From Fen-1273 sp963748405 (GTDB lineage Bacteria; Bacteroidota; Ignavibacteria; UBA10030; UBA6906): DNA of 64,000 nucleotides. This document shows positions 25,142 through 33,293 of the stretch, piece by piece. How positions within the stretch are numbered: position 1 is the stretch's first letter; every line of letters begins with the position of its first letter. The stretch covers positions 310,001 to 374,000 of the forward strand of contig CAVVIT010000007.1 of the NCBI GenBank assembly GCA_963748405.1. The letters are read 5' to 3'. Under the pieces are notes generated by a model, which was not told where the DNA came from, made no database searches, and saw only the letters and a list, made by a program, of their open reading frames with translations. The position numbers and the translations under genes are program-made.

Positions 25142-27672
25142 AACGATCGATTGCGATTGCGTTTGCGCTCCTCGTCGCGCGGCCTGCGAGCGGACAGGAT
25201 CCCATCACGCGGGAGTTCACCGGACTCTACGGACAGGTGGAGGTCGGAGGTCCGTACGCGGGGGCCGAGTTTCACGACAGCCGGCCCCTCCCGTCCCGCA
25301 TCAGCCTGTACGAACCCGCCGCAAACAGCATTGACATGAGCAGGGACTACTGGAAGAGGGGGGAGTCGGCCCCGTTCATCGTCGGCGTGCGGACGAACGG
25401 CGGAGCGGCCCGCCACGTCGGGCTGGAGGGATGGGCGTATGCGCTCTCGCCGCACCGGGTGAGGTTTCACCGTGACGACGTTGACATCCGGTGGACGTCG
25501 ACCTATGAGTTCTTTCACACCGCGCAGGGTCTCCTCTGGACGCTCACGGCCGAAAACCTGACCGGCGCCCCGATCGACATCGAAACCTACGTCCAGTGCC
25601 GGACGGTGCTCCGCACATGCCAGACGTTCGCCTGGCTCGACAGCGCCTGGACAGAATACGATTCCGGGCGCGAGGCGCTGGCCGTGCATTTCGATCAGCC
25701 GGAAACGCGCCGGGCGACCGTCGTCGTCCAGAACCTGGGCGATCAGCCGGATGCGTGGACGTCGTCGGCCGGCGATCTTGGCGCTGATCCGCTGAACCCC
25801 TCCTGGTTCACATCTGACGCTGTCCCGGGAGGACGGACGCTTGCGCGCGACCAGCAGGGACCCCCCGTCGCGGCGTTCACGTACCGAAAGAATCTCGCTC
25901 CCGGGGGCCGCATCACGATCCGCCTTGCGATCATCAGCGCCGGGCCCGGCCAGTGGAAGCCGGCCGCCTCCGCTCTGCGCAAGAACTGGGAAAAGGACGT
26001 CGCGGCGTACGATGCACTCGTCCGCCGGCAGCTCCGCCTTGCGCCGCACACCGGAGACACGGCCATCGACTGGAGTGCGGACTGGGCGTGCGCGCTCCTC
26101 GCGGTGAACGCCCACTCGCTCGGGGGGCGCATCGTCCCGATGCCCTGCCCGGCGGAGTATAACTTCTTTTTCACGCACGACGTCCTCCTCACGGATCTCG
26201 CCGCCGTCTGGTTCGACGTCCCCCGCGTGAAGCGGGATCTCGAGACCATCGCGGGGTGGGCCGAAAACGGGATCATCCCTCACGCCCGCTACTGGAGGGA
26301 TGACGGCTTCAAGACCGAGCTCTGTACGCCCGACAACTGGAACCACCTCTGGTTCATCGAAGTGGTGGCGCGGTATCTCCGGCATACGGCCGACACGGCC
26401 TTCGCGGCGAAGCTCTTTCCCTTCGTGAAGACGAGCCTGGAGCAGATACTCACGCAGCGCCACGACGACACGCTGATGTACGCATTCCGCCCGGACTGGT
26501 GGGATATCGGAAGGAGGGAGGGCCCCCGTTCGTACATCACCATACTCACGATCCGTGCGCTCCGCGACTATTGCTATCTCTGTTCGTTCCTGCGGCAGGA
26601 TCTCCCTGCCCTCCCGCACTACGAGCTCCTCGCCGACGGAATGGAGCGGGCTCTCAACGCACGGCTCTGGGACAGCAGTGCGGGCTACCTCATGAACGCG
26701 AACGGGGCGGACCCGGACAGGCATTTCTACATGGGATCGCTGCTGGCGGCAGTGTACGGCGAGGTCCCCCGGGAAAGGGCGCTTACGCTTCTTGCGACCG
26801 CCCGGCGCGAGCTGGTGGACGGGAAGACAGGCGTCAGGAACGTGATGCCCCCGGATTTCCACACGGATTCCGTCCGGGCCTATTTCCGGTTCCCGACGAA
26901 CGAGGCGGGCGACCCCTACTTCTATGCAAACGGGGGCGTATGGCCCCACGCGAACGCGTGGTACGCGCAGGGGCTCGTCGCCTCGGGAAGAACAGAAGAT
27001 GCGCTGCGCTTTTTCAAGACGGTCATGACGCTCGACGGCGTCTCGGCAAGCCCCCGCGGGCAGCCTGCATTCTATGAGTACAGGTACGTGGACACGTCTT
27101 CCCCCCGGTACGGTGCGGTCGACAAGCCCTCATTTCTCTGGGCCGGGGGTTTCTACCTGGGGACGTTGTACGCGCTCGAAGGGTTCAGGGAAACCGAGTG
27201 GAACATCGGCGTCGGGAATCAGGCCGGCGCCTTCCCGGACGCATCGGCGCAGGTCGAATTCGGCGGGTCAAAGAACGTCCGGATCCAGGGCTCGGGTGCT
27301 GATCGCGCAGTCGTCCCGGCAGGCGGCGTCCTCTCCCCCTCGGCCGTATTCCCCCTCGACAGGATGAAGAGCGGGGGGTGGACCGTCGACAGACGTGAAC
27401 CGCAGACGGCATGCCTGACCGATGTCAACGCGATCGTCCGTGAATGCCGTCCTGTCAAAGGGGGCGGGGTGCGCGCCGTGATATCATCGTTCGACGGACA
27501 CCGGGTCGTCGCGCGCATCACAGGGAGTTTCTCCCCCGCGGGGGCGACCGTCGACGGGAAACACGTGGACGTCATGACCTCCGAACGGACATCTGAAGGA
27601 ACGTGGATCACGACGGTCACATTCTCCGGCACCCTCCGTCCGCAGGTACTCACCATCACCAGGAACAAATAG
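25138..27672 (+). CDS. Exported six-hairpin (alpha/alpha-toroid) glycosidase-like protein
   Basis: An 844-residue protein with a signal peptide (IAIAFALLVARPASGQ). Residues up to about 290 look like an all-beta N-terminal domain. The (alpha/alpha)6 barrel follows, with FFFTHDVLLTDLAAVWF, DNWNHLWFIEVVARYLRHT, RPDWWDIGRREGPRSYI and NGGVWPHANAWYAQGL. The pattern resembles GH94, GH63 and GH36-like toroid enzymes, and acidic residues suited to catalysis are present in these motifs, but I cannot assign one family. It likely trims oligosaccharides in the periplasm or at the surface. It sits in a run of ATGA overlaps after the ABC permeases. Confidence 0.75.
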   Translation: MKRSIAIAFALLVARPASGQDPITREFTGLYGQVEVGGPYAGAEFHDSRPLPSRISLYEPAANSIDMSRDYWKRGESAPFIVGVRTNGGAARHVGLEGWAYALSPHRVRFHRDDVDIRWTSTYEFFHTAQGLLWTLTAENLTGAPIDIETYVQCRTVLRTCQTFAWLDSAWTEYDSGREALAVHFDQPETRRATVVVQNLGDQPDAWTSSAGDLGADPLNPSWFTSDAVPGGRTLARDQQGPPVAAFTYRKNLAPGGRITIRLAIISAGPGQWKPAASALRKNWEKDVAAYDALVRRQLRLAPHTGDTAIDWSADWACALLAVNAHSLGGRIVPMPCPAEYNFFFTHDVLLTDLAAVWFDVPRVKRDLETIAGWAENGIIPHARYWRDDGFKTELCTPDNWNHLWFIEVVARYLRHTADTAFAAKLFPFVKTSLEQILTQRHDDTLMYAFRPDWWDIGRREGPRSYITILTIRALRDYCYLCSFLRQDLPALPHYELLADGMERALNARLWDSSAGYLMNANGADPDRHFYMGSLLAAVYGEVPRERALTLLATARRELVDGKTGVRNVMPPDFHTDSVRAYFRFPTNEAGDPYFYANGGVWPHANAWYAQGLVASGRTEDALRFFKTVMTLDGVSASPRGQPAFYEYRYVDTSSPRYGAVDKPSFLWAGGFYLGTLYALEGFRETEWNIGVGNQAGAFPDASAQVEFGGSKNVRIQGSGADRAVVPAGGVLSPSAVFPLDRMKSGGWTVDRREPQTACLTDVNAIVRECRPVKGGGVRAVISSFDGHRVVARITGSFSPAGATVDGKHVDVMTSERTSEGTWITTVTFSGTLRPQVLTITRNK

Positions 27673-27678
27673 CCGCTC

Positions 27679-28695
27679 ATGAAAGTCGCCGAACTTGAAA
27701 AACCCGGCTCCCTCCGCGTGAAAACCAAGCCGCTGCGCGCGCTCGGTCCGGGTGAAGTCCTGATCAAAGTGGAATCGTGCGGTTTGTGCGGCACGGACAT
27801 ACACATCGTCGAAGGAACGTCCCGCTCCACCCCTCCGGTCGTCCTGGGGCACGAGTATGCGGGGTTTGTCACTGATCCGGGGAAAGGCCCCGGCGGCATT
27901 CCCGAAGGAACCCACGTCGCGGTCGATCCCAACATCTCCTGCGGGACGTGCCCGTACTGCAGGCGCGGGCTCGTCCATCTCTGCACCGGACTGCGCGCGC
28001 TCGGCGTGGATATCGACGGGGGTATGGCGGAATACAGCATCGTCCCGGCGTCCGCCCTCTACGCGATCCCCGGGGGACTGACGGCGGAGGAAAGCATGTT
28101 CATCGAGCCCGTCTCCTGCGCGGTGCACGGGATGGACCGTGCGGGGGTGCGTTCCGGGGACACCGTTGCCATACTGGGCGGGGGGACGATAGGGCTCGTG
28201 ATGCTCCAGCTCCTCCTGCACGGAGGGGCGTCGCGCGTCATCGTGAGCGAACCGCTCGAGCATAAACGGAAAATCGCCGCGTCGCTCGGGGCCTCCCTCG
28301 TCGTCGATCCGGCGGGGAGCGCGCTGCACCAGGCCGTGATGGATGAAACCGGCATCGGTGCGGACGTGGTGATCGATTGCGCGGGGACTCCCGCGACGGC
28401 GCGTGCATCTCTCGCTCTGGCGCGCAGGGGGGGGACCGTCCTGTTCTTCGGCGTCTGCCCCATCGGGGAGACGATCCCGCTGGAGCCGAACGCCGTGTAC
28501 GCCCGTGAGCTGACGATCGCGGGCTCCTATGTCAATCCGTTCACGTTCCAGCGCGCCATCGCCCTCCTCCAGGGGGGCGTCGTCCGCGTTGCTCCGCTCG
28601 CCGTACGGGCGTTCCCGATCGAGGGGGTTCACGAAGCCCTCCAGTCGCTGCGCGAAGGGCGTGCGCTCAAGAATATGATCGTGCCCGGCTCATGA
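27679..28695 (+). CDS. Zinc-dependent medium-chain alcohol/sugar dehydrogenase
   Basis: A 338-residue cytoplasmic oxidoreductase of the sorbitol/threonine dehydrogenase group. Catalytic zinc ligands Cys37 (GLCGTDIH), His58 and Glu59 (GHEYAG) are present, and the structural zinc cysteines are Cys88, Cys91, Cys94 and Cys102. The Rossmann fold has GGGTIG followed by an acidic SEPLEHKRK stretch; a Glu at that position often means NAD(H). It probably oxidises a polyol or sugar released in the locus, though the substrate is not shown. The gene starts six bases after the glycosidase-like gene and overlaps the next one by four bases. Confidence 0.9.
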   Translation: MKVAELEKPGSLRVKTKPLRALGPGEVLIKVESCGLCGTDIHIVEGTSRSTPPVVLGHEYAGFVTDPGKGPGGIPEGTHVAVDPNISCGTCPYCRRGLVHLCTGLRALGVDIDGGMAEYSIVPASALYAIPGGLTAEESMFIEPVSCAVHGMDRAGVRSGDTVAILGGGTIGLVMLQLLLHGGASRVIVSEPLEHKRKIAASLGASLVVDPAGSALHQAVMDETGIGADVVIDCAGTPATARASLALARRGGTVLFFGVCPIGETIPLEPNAVYARELTIAGSYVNPFTFQRAIALLQGGVVRVAPLAVRAFPIEGVHEALQSLREGRALKNMIVPGS

Positions 28696-30095
28696 TCCCC
28701 CTTATGGTCCCCCTCATGCTCGCGATTGCGGGAACGGCTGCCGGTCCGGGGGAAGTGCCCGCGCTCAATTTTGTCCACATCGACAGGCTGACCGAGCGCA
28801 TCTCGATCGGGTCCGACACGGTGAGCATACTCCACATCTACGCGAACTACCCCGACTACCGCTGGGTGGCGGCGGCGGAATCCGGCCCCGAGGGGATCGC
28901 CTGCGTCGACGATGCGGCCCGGTGTGCGGTCATGCTCATGAGGAGTTACGAGCTGAACGGCGACAGGTCGTGCCTCTCTCGTGCGCGCGGGTTCCTCGCG
29001 TTCGTGAAGCACATGCAGGCCCCGGACGGCGAGTTCTATAATTTCATACGGGCGGATCACTCGATAAACACCACCGGGAGGACGAGCCTGAAATCGTTCG
29101 GCTGGTGGGCCTCCCGGGGGCTCTGGGCGATGGCGATGGGGGCCAGGGTATTCAGGGAAAGCGACCCGGCATTCGCCCGGGAACTGGAATCGCGCGTTGC
29201 GAAGATGATCCCGCTCGCACGTGCCGCACTGACAAACGAGGGGAGCACGAAGACGGTCTCGGGGTTCACCGTCCCCCTCTGGCTCCTGTACGAATCCGGG
29301 GCCGATGTTTCCTCGGAGCTTCTCCTGGGTCTCGTGGAGTACGGGAAGATCTCCCCGGATGACTCGCTGAGGGGTCTCATCACGTCGCTCGCGCGCGGGC
29401 TCATGATCATGCAGGACGGCAGCGGAAACACACCTCCCTACGGTCTTCACCGATCCTGGGAAACGCTCTGGCATATGTGGGGGAACGGCCAGACGCAGGC
29501 GCTCTCCGGCGCGGGCCTCGCGCTTCACGACACGGCGATGATCGCCTCTGCCGAACGCGAGGCGCGCGGATGGTACGGCCGTCTCCTGATGGACGGGTTC
29601 CTGAAGGAATTCGACGTTGCGCGAAAGGGCCCCCCGGCCGAGTTCGAGCAGATCGCCTACGGGATCCGGCCCATGGCCGTGGGTCTCGTCCGGCTCTACG
29701 AGGCGACGGGGAACGGCGACTACCTCCTGATGGCGGGACTGGCCGCCTCGTGGCTCACGGGGAACAACCCGGCGTCGAAAGCGATGTACGACCCCGCAAC
29801 GGGAAGGTGCTATGACGGGATACGGGACTCGCTGACGCTGAACCTGAATTCGGGCGCGGAGTCGACCGTCGAAGCTCTTTACACGCTCATCGAGGTGGAA
29901 CGCTACCCGGCGGCGGCGGCCTGTCTCCAGGCGAGGAAGTCGGCGACGGGACGGTCGGGGAAGTTCTCCTGGGCGCTGTTTCGCGGGCCGTCGGGGTCCG
30001 AGATCATCCTCGCGAGACGATCTGACACGGGAGAGCTTGCGGTGTATCAGGGGAATGCGAGCCGGGAATTCCGGAGGAAGGAAGATATTCCATGA
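28692..30095 (+). CDS. Exported alpha/alpha-toroid glycosidase-like protein
   Basis: A 467-residue protein with a short hydrophobic N-terminus (LMVPLMLAIAGTAAG) acting as a signal peptide. Helical hairpin repeats indicate a toroid fold: GIACVDDAARCAVMLMRSY, SFGWWASRGLWAMAMGARVF, AYGIRPMAVGLVRLYEATG, then SWLTGNNPASKAMYDP and NLNSGAESTVEALYTL. The VDDAAR and GAESTVEAL motifs recur in carbohydrate-active toroid proteins, but the family is not assigned here and catalysis is inferred only. ATGA overlaps at both ends place it in the same translation-coupled run. Confidence 0.65.
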   Translation: MIPLMVPLMLAIAGTAAGPGEVPALNFVHIDRLTERISIGSDTVSILHIYANYPDYRWVAAAESGPEGIACVDDAARCAVMLMRSYELNGDRSCLSRARGFLAFVKHMQAPDGEFYNFIRADHSINTTGRTSLKSFGWWASRGLWAMAMGARVFRESDPAFARELESRVAKMIPLARAALTNEGSTKTVSGFTVPLWLLYESGADVSSELLLGLVEYGKISPDDSLRGLITSLARGLMIMQDGSGNTPPYGLHRSWETLWHMWGNGQTQALSGAGLALHDTAMIASAEREARGWYGRLLMDGFLKEFDVARKGPPAEFEQIAYGIRPMAVGLVRLYEATGNGDYLLMAGLAASWLTGNNPASKAMYDPATGRCYDGIRDSLTLNLNSGAESTVEALYTLIEVERYPAAAACLQARKSATGRSGKFSWALFRGPSGSEIILARRSDTGELAVYQGNASREFRRKEDIP

Positions 30096-33000
30096 ACATT
30101 CGTCGTGCCCCGCGGGGCCGCGCCCTGATTGGCTGCGCAATCGTCTTTGCGCTCTCCGCCGGAGAGGGGCGTTCACAGCAGGTCGCGATTCCCCGGATTG
30201 ACCAGATGCCGAATCTCCCCTCTCCGTACCTGATGAGAAACTGGAAGGGAGTGGCGGCATCGTTCGATTCCATCGCGTTTGACGTCTCCAGGTCGGGCGA
30301 GTACCTGCCGCTCGTACAGTTGTATGCGAACACGGTCAACTATCCGGGACAGCAGAGTTTCCGGCTGCAGAGCTACGTCGGATCCCCCTCGTACGCCGGC
30401 GAGGCGGTCGCGTGTCTCCCGGCGCTCGTGAGTGCGGGACTTGTCGGCATCGACAAGTCGAACCAGTCCGGGACAAACTGGGTGACGATGGCCCAGGAGT
30501 GGTTCAACGCCGCGGACGGACAGGATGTGTACCTCAACTCCCCCTCGTCCGCGACCGGGGACGACTGGTGGTACGAGACGATGCCGAACGTGTTCGCGTT
30601 TCAGATCGCGGGCCTGTATCCCTCGACGGGGGACTTCGGAAGCCGGATCCCCGTCGTGGCCTCGCGCTGGCGTGCGGCGATCACGGCGATGGGGGGGAGC
30701 ACGAAGCCCTGGAGCCTGGCGAACGTCAATCACCGCGCGTTCAATCTCATCACGATGAAGCCGAACGACTCGAGCGTGCCGGAACCGGAGGCCGCGGGGG
30801 CGATCGGCTGGCTGCTGTACACCGCGTTCGTCCGGACGGGGAACCAGGACTTCAGGATCGGCGCCGAGCTTTCCCTGGAGTCGCTGCTGGTCTTCACGAC
30901 GAATCCTTCGTACGAAATCCAGCTTCCGTACGGGACGTACATCGCCGCCCGGATGAACGCCGAGCTGGGGACGACGTACGACGTCACGAAGATGCTGAAC
31001 TGGTGCTTTTCCAACGGCAACCTGACGCTCCGTCAGTGGGGGGCGATCGTGGGGAACTGGGGAGGATACGACTGTTCGGGACTCATCGGCGAGGCGAGCA
31101 CGTCGAACGACTACGCGTTCTTCATGAACGGCGCGGAGCAGGCGGGGGCGCTGGTTCCCCTCGTCCGGTATGACGACAGGTATGCCCGCGCGATCGGCAA
31201 ATGGGTGCTGAACGTCGCCAACGCCTCCCGGCTTTTCTACACGAATTACCTCCCCGACGGCCTCCAGGACAGTGCCTCCTGGGAGCACCGGTATGATCCC
31301 GTCTCATCGATCGCCCATGAATCGATGCACCAGTACAGTCTCGCCAACGGGACGATTTCCCCGTTCGCCACCGGGGACGCAATCCGCGGCGGCTGGGCGC
31401 AGACGAATTTCGCGCTCTACGGCGCGTCGCACGCGGGGATTCTCGGCGGGATCATCGACACGACGAACGTGGCGGGGATACTCCGGCTGGATCTCCTCAG
31501 GACCGATTATTTCCACGCTGCCGCCTACCCGACCTACTGCTATTTCAATCCGTACGGCTCCGACACCTCGGTGGCGCTCGCGCTCGGGGCCGGATCATAC
31601 GACCTGTATAACACCGTGACGAAGTCGTTCATCGCCACCGCCGTGACGGGGACGGTCTCCGTCACGGTCCCGGCGAACGGCGCGGACGTGCTCGTCCTTG
31701 CCCCCTCGGGCGGCACGATGACGACGGTGCTCGACAGGACGCTCATCAACGGCGTCGTGGTGGATTACAGGAACGGGTATGCGGGAAACCACCCCCCCAG
31801 GATCAAGAGCCTCTCTCCCGATTCCACGCGCATCGTTCACGGAACCAGCATCACGATCTACTGCGCGGCCTCGGACAGGGACGGAGATCCGCTCACGTAC
31901 GGCTGGACATCCTCCCGCGGCGCGATCGCCGGGAGCGGCTCCGCCGTCACGTACACGGCGCCGGACACTCCGGGCATCTGCGTCGTGACGTGCACCGTGA
32001 GTGACGGCCGGGGAGGTGTCACGGCCTCCGGGGACACGATCGCCGTCGTGGCGGCCGTCTCCCGTCCCCCCGTGATCCAGAAGATGACCGCCGCTCCCCG
32101 TAAGGTCGATCTCTCCGGGACATCTACGATCTCGTGCGCCGTGAGCAATCCCGATTCGAGCGTCCTGACGTACGCGTGGAGCGCGTCGGCAGGATCGATC
32201 ACCGGGTCGGGAACCTCCGTCACGTGGCGCGCCCCCGGGACCGCGGCGAACGACGTCGTCCGCCTCAGTGTAGACGACGGCAAGGGAGGGCACGACGCGG
32301 ACAGCATCGCCCTGGAGGTGCGCGACCTTTCCATCGTGCAGACGGGAAACCTCGTCGCGTACTATCCCTTCAGCGGAAACGCGGCGGACGCCACCGGGCA
32401 CGGGCACAACGGGACCGCGAGCGGAGCCGTTCTTGTGAGCGACAGGTTCGGTCACGCCTCTTCCGCGTACGCATTTGACGGCTCGACGGCCTCGATCGTC
32501 GTGCCGGACGACACCGCGCTCAACTTCCAGTCCGCCGTCACGGTCAATCTCTGGGTGAAGCCGGGGGCGTTCTACGCCGGACGGGAGCAGTATATCATCT
32601 CCCACGGGAACTGGCAGAACCGGTGGAAGCTCTCCGTCACGCCGGGGACGAACACGCTCCGGTGGACGGTGAGAACGACGGGCGGACTGACGAAGGACCT
32701 CGACTCCGCCTCCCCGCTCGTTCTCGACAGCCTGATGAACGTCACCGCCCTGTACAACGGGACGGACATGGAAATCTACATCAACGGCGCACTCGATGCG
32801 TTCGCGCCGTTCTCGGGGCTGATCAACACGACCTCGTACGCGCTGACGATCGCCCAGGACCTCCCCGCAGACAACCAGTACGATTTTAACGGGGTCCTCG
32901 ACGATGTCCGCCTCTACGACTACGGCCTCTCACTGTCCCAGATCGCCTCACTCGACGACGTCACCGGTGTGACGGCTCCCGTTGCAGGACAGGCCCTTCC

Positions 33001-33274
33001 GTCGGCGTTCCGGCTTTACAGCAACTACCCGAACCCCTTCAATCCGTCCACGACGATTTCGTTCGCCGTTCCGGGTTCCGCCGCCTCCCGGTTTGTCTCG
33101 CTCCGCGTCTACGACCTTCTCGGCCGCGAGGTGGCGACGCTTGCCAGCGGGTCGTTCCACGGGGGGATCTATTCCGTCGTCTGGGACGGCGGGGCTCTCT
33201 CGAGCGGCGTGTACCTCTGCCGCCTGGAATCCGGCGGCGAGTCGCTCGTCCAGAAAATGCTCCTCACAAAATGA
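30092..33274 (+). CDS. Secreted multidomain protein: toroid-like N-terminus, Ig-like repeats, LamG module, T9SS tail
   Basis: A 1060-residue exported protein (signal LIGCAIVFALSAGEGRSQ). Residues of about 30-480 are largely helical with several Trp-rich segments (DDWWYETMPNVFAFQIAGLY, YARAIGKWVLNVA) and look like a catalytic or binding toroid without a family I can name. Two Ig/PKD-like domains follow at about 565-650 and 660-745 (RDGDPLTYGWTSSRG and SSVLTYAWSASAG). A LamG/concanavalin-type module starts near 753 (LVAYYPFSGNAADATGHGHNG) and runs to about 950. The last 90 residues are the T9SS sorting domain (NYPNPFNPSTTI, LGREVATL, KMLLTK). It is probably a surface polysaccharide-active protein. 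Confidence 0.78.
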   Translation: MNIRRAPRGRALIGCAIVFALSAGEGRSQQVAIPRIDQMPNLPSPYLMRNWKGVAASFDSIAFDVSRSGEYLPLVQLYANTVNYPGQQSFRLQSYVGSPSYAGEAVACLPALVSAGLVGIDKSNQSGTNWVTMAQEWFNAADGQDVYLNSPSSATGDDWWYETMPNVFAFQIAGLYPSTGDFGSRIPVVASRWRAAITAMGGSTKPWSLANVNHRAFNLITMKPNDSSVPEPEAAGAIGWLLYTAFVRTGNQDFRIGAELSLESLLVFTTNPSYEIQLPYGTYIAARMNAELGTTYDVTKMLNWCFSNGNLTLRQWGAIVGNWGGYDCSGLIGEASTSNDYAFFMNGAEQAGALVPLVRYDDRYARAIGKWVLNVANASRLFYTNYLPDGLQDSASWEHRYDPVSSIAHESMHQYSLANGTISPFATGDAIRGGWAQTNFALYGASHAGILGGIIDTTNVAGILRLDLLRTDYFHAAAYPTYCYFNPYGSDTSVALALGAGSYDLYNTVTKSFIATAVTGTVSVTVPANGADVLVLAPSGGTMTTVLDRTLINGVVVDYRNGYAGNHPPRIKSLSPDSTRIVHGTSITIYCAASDRDGDPLTYGWTSSRGAIAGSGSAVTYTAPDTPGICVVTCTVSDGRGGVTASGDTIAVVAAVSRPPVIQKMTAAPRKVDLSGTSTISCAVSNPDSSVLTYAWSASAGSITGSGTSVTWRAPGTAANDVVRLSVDDGKGGHDADSIALEVRDLSIVQTGNLVAYYPFSGNAADATGHGHNGTASGAVLVSDRFGHASSAYAFDGSTASIVVPDDTALNFQSAVTVNLWVKPGAFYAGREQYIISHGNWQNRWKLSVTPGTNTLRWTVRTTGGLTKDLDSASPLVLDSLMNVTALYNGTDMEIYINGALDAFAPFSGLINTTSYALTIAQDLPADNQYDFNGVLDDVRLYDYGLSLSQIASLDDVTGVTAPVAGQALPSAFRLYSNYPNPFNPSTTISFAVPGSAASRFVSLRVYDLLGREVATLASGSFHGGIYSVVWDGGALSSGVYLCRLESGGESLVQKMLLTK

Positions 33275-33293
33275 CGGAAGGCTACTCTCGAAC

